Origin: Talpa occidentalis
Taxonomy: Eukaryota; Chordata; Mammalia; Eulipotyphla; Talpidae
NCBI RefSeq assembly: GCF_014898055.3
Contig: NW_023602073.1
Span: 23,483,784-23,547,783, forward strand
Reading direction: 5' to 3'
Length of the DNA stretch: 64,000 bases
Within the stretch, counting starts at the first letter, position 1; each line of letters opens with the position of its first letter. The notes beneath the pieces were generated by a model, which was not told the DNA's origin, did no database searches, and worked only from the letters and a program-made list of their open reading frames with translations. A program made the position numbers and the translations under genes. Positions 44,623-57,109 of this stretch are shown in pieces.

Positions 44623-47354
44623 ATGGCAAATACAGACGCTAACATATCAATATTAACACTAAATGTAAATGGACTAAACTCTTCAATAAAAAGACAGAGT
44701 CACAGACTGGATTAAGAAACAAAACCCAACCTTTTGCTGTCTCCAGGAAACACATTTAAATGCAAAAGATAAAAATAGACTGAAAGTAAAAGGTAAAAAC
44801 AATCCTACAAACAAATGGACCAAAAAAGAAGGCAGGAACAGCTATACTTGTATCAGATAAAACAGATTTCAAACTCAAAAAGGTAAAAGGAGACCCAGAG
44901 AATCACTACATTATGATCAAGGGGATGATACTCCAAGGAGAAAGCACAAATAAATAGGATCACAAATGAAAGAGGAGAAATCACAACAGACACAGCAGAA
45001 ATCAAAAGAATAATCAGAAACTACTATGAACAGTTATATGCAAACAAGCTCTGCAATCTAGAAGAGATGGACAAATTCCTACAACTCTACTATCAACCAC
45101 AACTAGATAAAGAAGAAATAAAACACCTAAACAGACCAATTACAAGCAGTGAAATTGAAATGGTAATCAAAACACACCCCAAAAACAAAAGCCCAGGACC
45201 AGAAGGATTTACATATGAATTCTACCAAACATTCAGAAACGAATTACTGCCTATCCTTCATAAACTCTTTCAAAAAATTGAGAAGGAAGGGATAATACCA
45301 AACACGTTCTATGAAGCCAACATTACACTAATACTAAAACCGAACAAAGACAACACAAAAAAAGAAAACTACAGGCCTCTCTCTCTAATGAGCACTGATG
45401 CAAAAATCCTCAATAAAAGTTTAGCTATCAGAATCCAACAATGTATCCATAAGTCCATAATATAATTCACCACAACCAAGTAGGTTTTATTCCAGGGACA
45501 CAGGATGTTTCAACATCCAAATATCAATCAATGTCATCCAACACATCACCAAAAAGAAATATAAAATCCATATGATAATATTAATAGATGCTGAGGAAGC
45601 TTTCGACAAAGTACAACACCCATTTATGATAAAGGCCCTTGAAATTCTCAGGATACAAGGAACATACCTCAAAATCATAAAGGCCATGTATGACAAGCCC
45701 GTAGCCAATATCATTCTCAATGGTGAAAAGCTGAAAGCATTTCCATTAAGTTCTGGAACAAGACAAGGATGTCCACTCTCACCAGTGCTTTTCAATACAA
45801 TACTGGAAGTCCTAGCCAGAGAAATAAGACAAGAGAAAGACATACAAGGAATCCAAATAGGCAAGGAAGAAGTCAAACTATCACTACTTGCAGATGATAT
45901 GATAATATACACAGAGAACCCCAAAAACTCCACAGAGAAACTAATCAAACTAATCAATCAGCTTAGTAAAGTAGCAGGATACAAAATCAACACACAAAAA
46001 TCAGTTGTCTTCCTATACATAAACAATCAATCTGAAGAAGAAGAAATCAAGAAAACCATCCCTTTTATTATTGAAAGAAAAAAAATCAATACTTGGGAAT
46101 AAGCCTAAAGAAAGAGGTAAAGGACCTGTACAAAGAAAACTATAAAACACTGTTAAAAGCAATAGAAGAAGACACAAAGAAATGGAAAGACATCCCCTGC
46201 TCATGGATTGGAAGAAACAACATAATCAAAATGGCCATCACAGCAAAAGCAATTTACAGATTCATTGCTATTCCAATAAAAATTTCAATGACATTATTCA
46301 AAGAAATAGAACAAATATTGATGAAATTCATATGGAGCCACCAAAAACCCCAATTAGCCAAAGATCTCCTGAAAAAAAAAAGAAGGGAATGGAGGCATCA
46401 CACACCCAGATTTCAAACTATGCTACAAAGCCATAATAATCCAAATGGCATGGTATTGGAACCAGAACAGACACACAGACCAATGCAAATGAATAGAAAA
46501 TCCACAAATAAAACCACAGATTTACGGACAACTAATCTTTGACAAAGGAGCAAAGACTATGCAATGGAGCAAAGAAAGTTTGTTCAATAAATGGTGCTGG
46601 GAAAACTGGGTTGCTACATGTGAAAGAATGGAGTTTCACTACTACCTCACACCATGCACAAAAACCAAATGAAAATGGATTAAAGAACTAGACATAAGAC
46701 CTGAAACCATAAAGCACATAGAAGGAAATATAGGCCAAACACTACATGACATACACCTCAGCAACATCTTTAAAGACTCATCACCCAAAGCAGTGATAGT
46801 GAAGGCAAAGATAAACAGCTGGGACTACATCAAATTAAAGAGCTTCTGCACAGCAAAAGAGACAATAACCAAAACAAAGAGAAACCCCACCAACTGGGAG
46901 AACATTTCTGCACACAATATTAATGATAAAGAACTGATCACAAAAATCTACAAAGAGCTGATGAGGCTCAACAAAAACAAAGTAAATAATCCAATCAAAA
47001 AATGGGCAGAAGGGCTAAATAGGAACTTCTCCAAAGAGGAAATGCTAATGGCCAACAGGCATATGAAAGTGTTCAACATCACTTGTAATCAGGGAAATGC
47101 AAATCAAAACTACCATGAGATACCATCTTACACCAGTGAGAATGGCACATATTAAAAAAGCTAGCAACAACAAACGATGGCGAGGATGTGGAGAAAAAGG
47201 AATTCTCCTGCACTGCTGGTGGGAGTGCAAACTGGTCCAACCAGTATGGAAAGCTGTGTGGAGATTCCTCAACCTGCTAAAGATGGAGCTTCCCTATGAT
47301 GCAGCAATTCCACTCCTAGGTATTTACCCAAGAGACACAGAAACATTAATTTAA
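44623..47354 (+). pseudogene. LINE-1 ORF2 remnant (endonuclease, reverse transcriptase, Cys-rich end)
   Basis: It opens MANTDANISILTLNVNGLNS, the L1 endonuclease start. Only about 330 bp precede the RT part, so most of the endonuclease is missing. RT motifs are clear: [29 protein letters not shown] and [13 protein letters not shown] with both catalytic Asp kept, plus the Cys-rich end [15 protein letters not shown]. Stops near 45465, 45570 and 46102 and later frame changes inactivate it. Confidence -1.
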
Positions 47355-47367
47355 AAGGGCACCTACA

Positions 47368-47724
47368 TAGGGCCTCCCCGGTGGCGCAGCGGTTGAGCAC
47401 TGGGTTGCGAAGCTGCCCACAGCCTCTGCGGCACCAGTTCGATCCCCGGCTGCTCCCCAGCCACCGGAGGAGGGTCCCACGTGGCGCGCAGACCTCTCCT
47501 GCCGACCGCTGCTCCCCTCAGCAGTGTACTTCGGTCCTTCGGCCTGCTCTGCTCCCCGCTCTGGCTCTGGTGAATTCTCTCACCCTCCCGCGCTTCTGAC
47601 TGTACCCAGTGCATGTATAAACAAAACAAGCAAACAAACAAATAAATAAATAAAACATGCCTCTATTTAAAAAAAAAAGTATATTAAAAAAAAAGGTTTT
47701 AAAAAAATAAATAAATAAATAAAA
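47368..47724 (+). mobile_element. tRNA-derived SINE (young subfamily II) in LINE-1
   Basis: Perfect 16-bp duplication TAAAAGGGCACCTACA (47352-47367 and 47725-47740). Confidence -1.
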
Positions 47725-48255
47725 TAAAAGGGCACCTACACCCCTATGTTTATAGCAGCACTGTTTACAATAGCTAAGCTATGGAAACAACCCAAATGCC
47801 CAAAAATAGATGACTGGATCAAGAAGATGTGGTACATATACACAATGGAATATTACTCAGTAAATAAAAAAGATAAACTCATGCAATTTGTAGCAACATG
47901 GATGGAGCTGGAAGCGATCATGCTCACCAAAATAAGCCAGAAAGAAATACTGGATGGTCTCACTCATAGCAGGAATCTAGAAAACCTAAATAAGGGACCA
48001 GGAAAAAGACTAATTATAATAAAGTAAAAATCAAAATCAACAAGCTACTATAAACCAGAGACACTCAATGGGGGGGTGGGGAGTGGAGGAGGAATTAGGG
48101 TCAAAATAAGGGGGGTAGGAATTGTATGGGGAATATAACCAAGATGAAAATGAATGCATTGTGCAAAAAGGGAAAATGATGTAAAAATTATATAAATAAA
48201 ATAAAATAAAAAATGAAATGTATATATAAATATAAGCTAAAGACTTTATTTATTT

Positions 48256-48503
48256 ATTTTTAAAGATTTATTTATCTATGCATGTAAGAACTGGCATATA
48301 GGCCAGAGGTGCAGAGGTACAGAGGTGAGAGGATTCACCAGAGGCAGAGTGGGGAGCAGAACAGGCATATCACTGAAATACACTGCTGAGGGGAGCAGCA
48401 GACAGGAGATGTCTGCTGTGCCATGTGGGTAGCTCACTGGCCGGGGATGGAACTCGTGCTGCAGTGGCTGTGGATAGCTTCATAGTGCCACCAAGGAGAC
48501 TAA
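48256..48503 (-). mobile_element. tRNA-derived SINE (I)
   Basis: Next to the LINE-1 tail; the head is partly deleted. Confidence -1.
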
Positions 48504-48505
48504 AT

Positions 48506-48761
48506 TATTTTTTTTTTAAGATTTATTTATTTATTTATACAAGCACTGGGTACAGTCAGAAGCTCGGGAGGGTGAGAGAATTCACCAGAGCCAGAGCGGG
48601 GAACAGAACAGACAGACTGATAAAATACACTGCTGAGGGGAACAGCGGGCGCGGCAAATGAGGTCTGTGCGCCATGTGGGACCCTCGCCACCCGGCGCTG
48701 CAGAGGATGCGGGCAGCTTCACAGCCCAGCGCTCAACCGCTGCGCCACCAGGGGAGGCCCG
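48506..48761 (-). mobile_element. tRNA-derived SINE (intermediate)
   Basis: Tandem with the previous one; the tail is the ATAAATAAATAAATCTT type. Confidence -1.
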
Positions 48762-49139
48762 GCTCTAAATATTTTAAAGTAAATAGATATGCCATCTAAA
48801 ACTAATCCAAACAAAATGTTGGCACTTTTTCATCAATATTCCAGAAAAGTCAGACATGGCTTCCTCAAACACACAAGTTATTTCTAAAACTCAGAGAAAA
48901 GACTCTACATCGTAACTCTCTTCCAAAGTTTCTTTTCTTCCAGGAAGACAAGGTTGAAGTATAATGAATCTGCTTTTCTGCTTTTGGCCTGACTACGAGT
49001 CTTACCCGAGGTGTTGCCAGCGTGATTGATGGGCTTTGGTGGGAAGTTGGGTCTCAAAGAAAATTTTATTCCTATATTTGTCACACACACACTGACATTC
49101 ATACAGGCAGGCCAACCCCAAGTTCCCAAAATACCTTTG

Positions 49140-49443
49140 TTTTTGGTTTTTGGTTTTGGTTTTGTTTTTTTAAGAGGCATGTATTATTTATTTGTTTGTT
49201 TGTTTGTTTGTTTATACATGCACTGGGTACAGTCAGAAGCACGGGAGGGTGAGAGAATTCACCAGAGCCAGAGCGGGGAGCAGAAGTACACTGCTGAGGG
49301 GAGCAGCGGGCGGCAGGAGAGGTCTGCGCGCCATGTGGGACCCTCCTCCGGTGGCCGGGGAGCAGCCGGGGATCGAACCGGCGCCGCAGAGGCCGCGGGC
49401 AGCTTCGCAACCCAGCGCTCAACCGCTGCGCCACCGGGAGGCC
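49140..49443 (-). mobile_element. tRNA-derived SINE (young subfamily II), internal deletion
   Basis: Perfect 15-bp duplication CCCAAAATACCTTTG (49125-49139 and 49444-49458). A short body segment after GGGGAGCAGA is missing. Confidence -1.
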
Positions 49444-49927
49444 CCCAAAATACCTTTGACTGTGGACAGTAGCCACGATGTGTCTTGGTGGGGCCGTCCC
49501 CAGGGTGGGGGTCCTCCGGCCATGGAAGGCTCTAGGCTCGAGGGCCCACAGTCCAGATGGTCACGCAGGGTGTTGAGCTGAGAGGCAGTGTGTGCCGCTG
49601 TCGGAGAGAGAGGAAGAGGCGGAACCAGGGAGTGAGGCTCGGTTTGCGGTGCGCTGAACCAAGAAGAGAGGGGAGGTTCTGGCTGGAGAGCAGTCTGAGT
49701 TTAAAGAGGCAAGAGCTAGATTCCTGAAGAGCAGCCTTCCGCACGTCCCTCACTCAGAGCCATTTTGGAACTGCTCTGAGTTTGCTTCAGGTATCAGATC
49801 CTTTAATACATCCTTATCAGGCTTGGACTGGGAACCATCTGTTTTTATCAGTCTTTAACACTCAGGATGTGGTTGCAGCCACTTTCGTTCATGGTGCCTT
49901 GCAAGCATCTTAATATTTTTTTTTAAA

Positions 49928-50796
49928 CTTTTTTTTAAAGATTTATTTATTTATACACACAAGAACTGGGGTACAGGCTAGAGGTGTGGGGGGTGAGAGG
50001 ACTTACCAGAGACAGAGTGGGGAACAGAACAGGCAGACTGACTGAAACACACTGCTGAGGGGAGCAGCAGGTGAGACAGGAGAGGTCTGCTGCGCCATGT
50101 GGGTAGCTCCCTGTCCAGGGATTGAACTTATGCTGCAGTGGCTGTGGTCAGCATCATAGGTTGCTTAATCCCTTGTGCCACTGTTATAGGACAGGGAGAG
50201 GGGCAGCCCAAACCCCGCAAACCTGCCTATTCTACATGGGTTCTGCCATCCGCCACATCAACACAAAACATATGAGACTTTAATGGGAAGGAACTTTAAT
50301 ACAACTAGGAAACAATACAGGAAAGGCAAAGAGTCTAGTTTCTAAGTGAAGCACCCACAGTTACCCATCCCCTCGTGGGTAAAAGTCCATCCAAATGGGA
50401 TTGGCCCAGAGCAAGGCCCCAAAGCCTGCCACAAGTCTAAAGCATCTTCCAGTGGGGACCCACAGAAAAGGGTCAGAAACAACCAGACAAGCCCGGAAGG
50501 AAAAGAGCAAAATCAACACCAAGACAAAAGCTGCCATGGTCACCTCCCCACGGGTCTCACCCACATCTGTGTCACCCAGTCCACGACCAAAAGACAAACG
50601 CAGTTTCTTCACGTGTCTCTAGGCTCCATGCGCCTCCTCCAGGTCTCCTTCTGGCTCCATCCTGCTTCCTTCCTTAGGCTCTTCTGCAACTTCCTCTTCT
50701 CTCCCTGCTCAGCTCCACCCTCCCTTGGGTGGGGCAGGGAACCTGGAACTTCCCCTTTTCCTGGGGACCACCCTGTTACACCACCAGGAAGGCCCC
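49928..50796 (-). mobile_element. tRNA-derived SINE (I), split by LTR F
   Basis: The body is 49928-50181 and the first head bases are 50781-50796. Confidence -1.
50182..50780 (-). repeat. LTR family F, copy 2, inserted in a SINE
   Basis: It is a 599-bp complete LTR with a perfect 4-bp target duplication CCAC (50178-50181 and 50781-50784). A hydrophobic open frame lies in the sense strand (50612-50361; see findings). Confidence -1.
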
Positions 50797-51254
50797 CACT
50801 TTAATATTTTTAGTTTCACTTTCAGTCTATGTGTTTACCCGTAAGCTTTATATGTTCATTACAAGACATGCTTTTGCCACCTGGAAAAAGAGTCAAATCT
50901 TAAAATCCAGACCACATTATGTACACACAGTGATTACACACACCCCAGTTCTCACATAACTAGGAAGTGAGTTCTGGTACAAGACAATGAACAGAACTTT
51001 TTTCCACTTATAAACACACCAAGATTCTCCCAAACTCTCCCAGATCGTTTTCTCTGTCCTCCAGACACAAGTGTTAACTGAAAATAAAGTCCCAATGAGA
51101 GTCGCACAGAGTTTATCAGATAATCAAAGTAAAGATTTGAACCCGGCAGGCGTCCAACAAATTTTATGGTGAGAGCTATTCCAGTAATCTCAAATTTGCA
51201 TTTAGTTTACACCGGTGGGAGCAGTGAGTTGTTTACATTAAAAGTATAATTATT

Positions 51255-51612
51255 CTATTACTCAGCATTCAAAAAAGATAAACACATGCAATTTGCAGCA
51301 ACATGGATGGTGCTGGAAGGGATCATGCTCAGCGAAATAAGCCAGAAAGAAAAAGAAAAATACTGGATGGTCTCACTCATAGCAGGAATCTAGAAAACTT
51401 AAATAAGGGATCAGGAAAATGAATAACTATAAGAAAGAAAATATCAAAATCAACAAACAACTATGAACCAGAGATACTCTATGGGGAGTGGGGGGGCGGG
51501 GAAAGGAGGGCTTGGGGTCAAACTAAGGGGGTTGCAATTGTATGGGGAATATAAAAATAAAATTTAAATTAAAAAAAAATAATTGTGGAATTAAAAAAAA
51601 AAAGTATAATTA
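51255..51612 (+). mobile_element. LINE-1 3' end fragment, young
   Basis: It nearly repeats the 3' end of the large L1 (ACTGGATGGTCTCACTCATA, GTATGGGGAATATAA) and ends in poly-A. AAAGTATAATTATTCT occurs on both sides (about 51240 and 51601), a target-site duplication. Confidence -1.
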
Positions 51613-51808
51613 TTCTGGACCGGAGGGGCTGTTAGGTCTCAGTTGTCGGGACCTAAAGACATGTGGATGCTGAAGGAAGGCCGTGCAGGTTTTCATCTCT
51701 TCCTTTCTAAAGATGCCTGTGGGGATGGTTGTCGGCAAAAAGTAGCTCCTTGGCCCTGCCTGAGGGGACCCTGATAGGATTCTCCAGAAGCCCACAAAGA
51801 CCGAATGC

Positions 51809-51918
51809 TGGGGCCTCCCTCATGGCCTAGGGGTTAGGTCTCAGTGCTATCACTGTTTCTTTTTTTCTAAAGATTTATTTATTTATGCATACAAGAGTTT
51901 AGAACCATGTAAACTCAC

Positions 51919-51951
<33 letters not shown>

Positions 51952-51989
51952 CCCTCTGGCCTACACCCCAGTCTTCTACGCAAAACAAT
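51809..51989. mobile_element. Rearranged SINE: plus head, minus tail piece, plus tail
   Basis: A plus-strand head (51809-51858) is followed by a minus-strand tail piece (51860-51905), a CA repeat (51922-51950) and a plus-strand tail (51950-51989). Confidence -1.
51922..51950 (+). repeat. (CA)n microsatellite
   Basis: About 14 CA units, inside the rearranged SINE at 51.8 kb. Confidence -1.
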
Positions 51990-52225
51990 TTTTAAACTAT
52001 TTATTTATTTATTTATACAAGAACTGGGATACAGGCCAAACATGGGGGAGATGAGAGAATTCACCAGAGACAGAGTGGGGAGCAGAACAGGCAGACTGAC
52101 TGAAATACACTGCTGAGGGGAGCAGTGGGCGAGTCAGGAGAGGTCTGTTGCTCCATGTGGGTTTCTCCTGGCTGGGGATCAAACCGGTGCTACAGTATTA
52201 ACCCCTTGCGCCACCAGGGAGGCCC
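51990..52225 (-). mobile_element. tRNA-derived SINE (I)
   Basis: Part of the head is lost; abuts the rearranged copy. Confidence -1.
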
Positions 52226-52410
52226 AAAAAATTTTATATATATATAAAAGAACAAGTACTAAGTTCAACCCTATTTGAAAACTATTTTTCCACTTTAACA
52301 TATTCTGCCATAAATGCTGGCAGAGGTGATGCTGCATTTTAAGACTCAGGAACTCATTTTACAAAACAGCTGTGAACATCAGGGACAGGCCTGGCACTGT
52401 GCGGGGTGCT

Positions 52411-53032
52411 GGTGTTACCGAAGGCGGCCTCGGTTTCCTTCAGCCAATAAAAGGAAACAGAGTTTGCGGAAAGGAAAGCGGTTTAATAAGCGACAAATGA
52501 GCAGGGCAGAAGAGTCGTGTCTGAAAGACCACTGACCTGCTCTTGGGCAGAGTGCAGGGGTATTTATGCAAAGGGGAAAAAAGGAGGAGATGGGCGAGGG
52601 TCTGCAAAGGGGAGTGGGGCGGGGTTGGCATGGAGACCGGTGGGCGCCAGCTTCTTTTTCTAACTCCCTTTTCCTTGGAATGCAAGAAATCAAGCCTGTC
52701 AAACAAGGGGGAATTGCAGGAAATATGGGAAAGACAAACCTGATAATGCTTATCTGGGAGACCAGTCATAAAGAAGGCAGCTTGTCAAATAAAGGGGAAG
52801 TTGCAAGAGAAGGGGGAACAACAACTTGTTAATTCCCATCTGAGAAACCAGTCATTTGCAAGTACTTCTTGGCACCAAGGGGAAGGAGCAATCTCGCCTC
52901 TCGGGTGGTTTCCACCTGATGAGAGAGCCCGAAAGCGCACAGAGGGCCTCTTTAGGGGATGTGAGCCTTGGGGTGTGGGAATGCCCCACCCTGCTACCCC
53001 GCCGGGCTCTCTGGCAGGTCCAGCAAACAAAT
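52411..53032 (-). repeat. Probable solitary LTR
   Basis: It is bounded by TGTTACCGAAGG and GTCCAGCAAACA, with a TTTAAT signal for the minus strand near 52483. No matching flank duplication was seen, so the limits are tentative. Confidence -1.
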
Positions 53033-53345
53033 GAACATTAGATAGATCAGTAGGAGAAAAAAACCAAATTCCTATGTATGGTGAGTTTACATGGGTCTAA
53101 ACTCTAAAGCAAATGAGGTAGACCATGGAGAAGGAACTGGAACCCTGTGAACTTCTCCACCTGTCTTTACACACTGAGGCCATAACCAGAAACCCCCTCA
53201 GCATTGAACATTACCCTCCAACCTTCCCAGCAACTATACTGAAAATTACAGTCAAGCGCTGCATAGAGACGTTCTGGTCTAAGGAGGTCCCTACCTGCAG
53301 CCCAGGTGTGTGGTTTGGGCACTCACAGTCTAAGACACTTGCAGG

Positions 53346-54560
53346 ATGGTAATGATGGGGTTTTGGGGTCAGTGGGTTTGGAGTGAGGGGTCCTTGGATT
53401 GGCTCTGGGAAAGGTGTCACCAGAGCTCCTGTTTCAACAGCACACAGCGAGTTTCCCAGGCGAGTTTCTCCACGAGACAGAGACGTTAGTTATATTTACA
53501 GGGCAGATTTATTAGAGACAGGACAGAAGAGTACAGGACCTTTGGATAGACACAAGCGGGCAGGAAGAGCTGCCGCGAAAGGAACAGGTTTGCTGAGAGA
53601 GGCCTGCGTGGTTGCAGGCGGGCGGCCTTGAGGAGAGCGGCCTCGGCTGAGGGAGGTCAGTGAAGAGAAGTCCCAGCCTGGTGCAGGTCATGGGCAGGCA
53701 GGAGGCTGCTGCCCTGCAGAGGGAGAGAGTTGGTGAAAAGAGGCACCTGCATAGTCACAGGTGGGCAGAGGGAGTGCTGCCCCGAGCCTGTGCAGAGACT
53801 GCACTGATACAGTCCTTTTCTCTTTGGGAGGGTCACTCCTCCGTGGAGTGGCCTGCTTGTTGCTGATGTTGGGTAACAGGCAAAACCAGAAAGAGACCAG
53901 AGATTCCTGGGTGGGCCCAGTCTCCATATCTTTCCCTCAGGCCTCTGCTCCACTCCCCAGAGCATCTGATCCTGCTTGGGTCTCCTGCCTTGTGACAAGA
54001 CACTGGTACCGAAGGGTTCTGGGTTAATGGCCAGGTTATTTCTCCTCTACCCCCACCTCCTTGTGTGAGTCAGGTTCTGGTCTTGTGGCACCTCCTTTCC
54101 AGTATTTTTTTACTCTTGTCCTCCATCAATAATATCACCTAACAGGGCCTCCCCGGTGGCACAGCGGTAGAGCGCTGGGTTGCGAAGCTGCCCACAGCCT
54201 CTGCGGCGCTGGTTCGATTCCCGGCTGCTCCCCGGCCACCGGAGGAGGGTCCCACATGGTGCGCAGACCTCTCCTGCCACCCGCTGCTCCCCTCAGCAGT
54301 GTACTTCGGTCCTTCTGCCTGTTCTGCTCCCCGCTCTGGCTCTGGTGAATTCTCTCACCCTCCCGCGCTTCTGACTGTACCCAGTGCATGTATAAACAAA
54401 ACAAATGAACAAACAAATAAATAAATAAATAAAACATGCCTCTATTAAAAAAAAAAAAAAAAAACTTAAAACTCTTAAAATAACATTTAAAAAAAAAAAA
54501 AAATATCACCTAACAATGCTTCTTCAGATTGCATCTTTATTTTGGGTCTGCTAATTGTAA
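53346..54560 (-). repeat. Long LTR family E, copy 3, split by a SINE
   Basis: It begins near TTTTGGGGTCAGTGGG and runs past 54120, where a young SINE with a 14-bp duplication interrupts it. It resumes at 54502. Confidence -1.
54145..54501 (+). mobile_element. tRNA-derived SINE (young subfamily II)
   Basis: Perfect 14-bp duplication AATATCACCTAACA (54131-54144 and 54502-54515). The long A-rich tail includes AACATGCCTCTA. Confidence -1.
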
Positions 54561-55309
54561 GCGGCCAGTCTGGCCACCATTTCGTTACCTACAGTTCTAA
54601 TTCCTAAGCAGGTCAGAACAGCCAGGTCATTTAGGTACAGGAGCCCAACCCTGCAAGGTGCCTTTCAAATCAATCAAGAGCACAAAGCTGGATCACGCTG
54701 GGAAGACTATGCACCACGTGGTGTGACCTGAACGCCCGGGGGAATGATGACGGATGCATGAAACTGTACTCCTGACTTAGGCATCACGAGGTATGAGGGG
54801 AATGCCTTCTTCCCCTTTTCCTTTTTAACTGCTTCCCCTCACAACTGAGGCTGTATGATTATTCTATCAATAAAAAGGCCAGGATCTGGCTTTTCAGCAG
54901 CACCCTGCATCATGCCACCTGCTCCACGACTCCAATTTCTCTATCAGTGTGGTGTTGCCGACGCAACACTTTATCATGAGATGTGAGACTGAGGGTTCCT
55001 GGACGAAAGGAGTCTTTGGTGTCATTGTCTAGCATCCACTAGGGTTCTCAAGCCACCCTGCTGTCATGTGAGACCAGATGGTCCTTTGTCATGGGGACTT
55101 TCCCCGCATTGCAGGCTGTTTAACAACATCCCTGGTCTCGACTCATTGGAAGAGGTAGAGCCCTCTCACGCGGGACAAGCAGAATGCCTCTAGGTAGTGC
55201 CCACTGTCTGCAGGGTGCCTTCCTGCCCCCAACCCCAGCTGAAAACCTGTGTAATTGATATATTCTTGCAGAGAAGCATGATTCAGAACAGATAAAGTCT
55301 TGGGAAGTA
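54561..55309. other. Unassigned DNA
   Basis: No gene or clear repeat seen. Composition and an AATAAA near 54870 leave open an old, diverged LTR. Confidence -1.
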
Positions 55310-55321
55310 AAACTAATATGA

Positions 55322-55552
55322 GGGCCTCCCTGGTGGTGCAAGGGGTTAGATCCCCAGCCTGTCAGAGAGCTACCCACATGGCACAGAAGATCTCTCCTGT
55401 CTCGCCTGCTGCTCCCCTCAGCAGTGTATTTCAGTTGATCTTCCTGTTCTGTTCCCCACTCTCTCTGGTGAATCCTCTTACCCTTTGCAGCCCTGGCCTG
55501 TACCCCAGTTCTTGTATGCATAAATAAATAATTCTTTAAAACAACAAAAAAT
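55322..55552 (+). mobile_element. tRNA-derived SINE (I), deletion in the tRNA part
   Basis: 13-bp duplication AAACTAATATGAG (55310-55322 and 55553-55565). About 50 bp between the A and B boxes are absent. Confidence -1.
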
Positions 55553-55634
55553 AAACTAATATGAGCCCTGAGCATGCAAGAAAGCAGAAATAAAAGTGAA
55601 ATGTGCCAGCAGCATTTTTATAGAACTTCTCCAT

Positions 55635-55880
55635 TTTTTTAAGACTTATTTTGTTTATGCATACAGTGCTGGGGTACATGAGGTGAGAGGATTCACCAGA
55701 GACAGAGTGGGGAGCAAAACAGGCAGACTGACTGAAATACACTGCTGAGGGGAGCAGCAGGTGAGACAGGAGAGGTCTGCTGTACCATGTGGGTCAGCTC
55801 CCTGGCTGGGGATCCAACTCAGGCCTCAGTGGCTGCAGATAGCTTCATAGACTTAACCCCTTGCGCCACCAGGGAGGCAC
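55635..55880 (-). mobile_element. tRNA-derived SINE (I)
   Basis: 13-bp duplication AGAACTTCTCCAT (55622-55634 and 55881-55893). Confidence -1.
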
Positions 55881-56135
55881 AGAACTTCTCCATCTTAAGT
55901 CACAGAGAACTAAGTTGTTCCTATATCTCCTCCCACTCCCAGCCCAAAGCCTCCCTCTTTAGATGGGCTGGAAGAAAGAATCTCAAGGGAACCCTAGCCG
56001 GCATTCTTAGATGCATTTTAGGGGGCATCCACACATTTCCTGGGCTGTCTGCAAAATGCTGTTATATATTTGGTGGTGTCTGGGATACTTCTGCCAGGTT
56101 GTGGAAAGAACATCAGACATGAGGTGGCTAAGGAC

Positions 56136-56540
56136 TGTGTAGAGGCAGGATGCACACAGAGCAGGTTCTGCATGATCATATGCAGATGGGTAAAGGAGAG
56201 TCCTGGAGCCCTCAGTGGCTTTCTCAGGCTTTTATTGAGCTTTTACATGTACTGCAGCAACCAGGTACATGGCAAGCAGGGATGCCGTGGAGGCCAGGAG
56301 GCCAGCAGGCCCCCAAGCCCCCAGCAAGTCTTTACTCTGGGCTTTTCTGGTGTTCTCTATCCCCTTCTCTGTCCTACCTCTCTCCTGCCTCTGTGTGGCT
56401 CAGGGAAGATCTCAATGCTGAGCCATGGCCCACAGAAGTAAACAACAAAGCATAACACAGTAACAAAATGCAGGTGCCCCATCAGGCAGGGCAATCCTAA
56501 TGGCAGGACAGAAAAGCCTGAAAACCATTTACCCTACAGA
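56136..56540 (-). repeat. LTR-like element family G, copy 3
   Basis: It contains GGCTTTTATTGAGC and GACAGAAAAGCCTGA and ends TTACCCTACA, the same order as the other copies. Confidence -1.
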
Positions 56541-56582
56541 CTGATTCCCTGAAGTATTACCCACAATTTCATTTCTTTTTTA

Positions 56583-56853
56583 TTTTTTTAAAGGTTTGTT
56601 TATTTATGCACACAAGAACTCCCATATAGGCCAGATGTGGGGGGGGGGGCGCGGGGCGGCAGGTGAAAGGATTCACCAAAGACAGAGTGGGGAGCAAAAC
56701 AGGTGGATACACTGAAAAACACTGCTGAGGGGAGCAGTGGGTGAGACAGGAGAGGTCTGCTGTGCCATGTGGGTTGCTCCCTGGCGGAGGATTGTACTCA
56801 AGCCATAGTGGTGATAACACTGAGACTTGACCCTTCGACCAGCAGGGAAGCCC
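56583..56853 (-). mobile_element. tRNA-derived SINE (I)
   Basis: Full length, diverged in the head. Confidence -1.
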
Positions 56854-57109
56854 TTTTAGCAAACATTTAAAAGAAAAAAAATGTTGGACTCCTTTGACTT
56901 TCTGTGAAATAGAATTGTAGTTTTTACCTTACTTATCGAGAATGCAAGTTTGCTATAAAATATTGACTTTTTGTTAGACAAAATAGCATGATTTCTCCCC
57001 TGAGCACTATAGGAAACCCTTGAGGTAGACTGCTCACTTTTGACCTTATCTGTCCATTCTCAAGCACCATGGTGCTCTCCAACCCCCCTATAGTTTACAC
57101 AAAGGAATA

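Larger units (their letters stand above)
43160..48213 (+). mobile_element. LINE-1, nearly full length, damaged
   Basis: It has 5' leader-like DNA (43160-43530), ORF1, ORF2, a 3' UTR with a G-rich run (48066-48120) and an A-rich tail. A young SINE is inserted at 47368-47724. ORF2 lacks a large part of its endonuclease region. Confidence -1.

Noticed and set aside
47368..47460. tRNA-like sequence with A and B boxes
   Set aside because: It is the head of a SINE with a 16-bp target duplication, not a functional tRNA gene.
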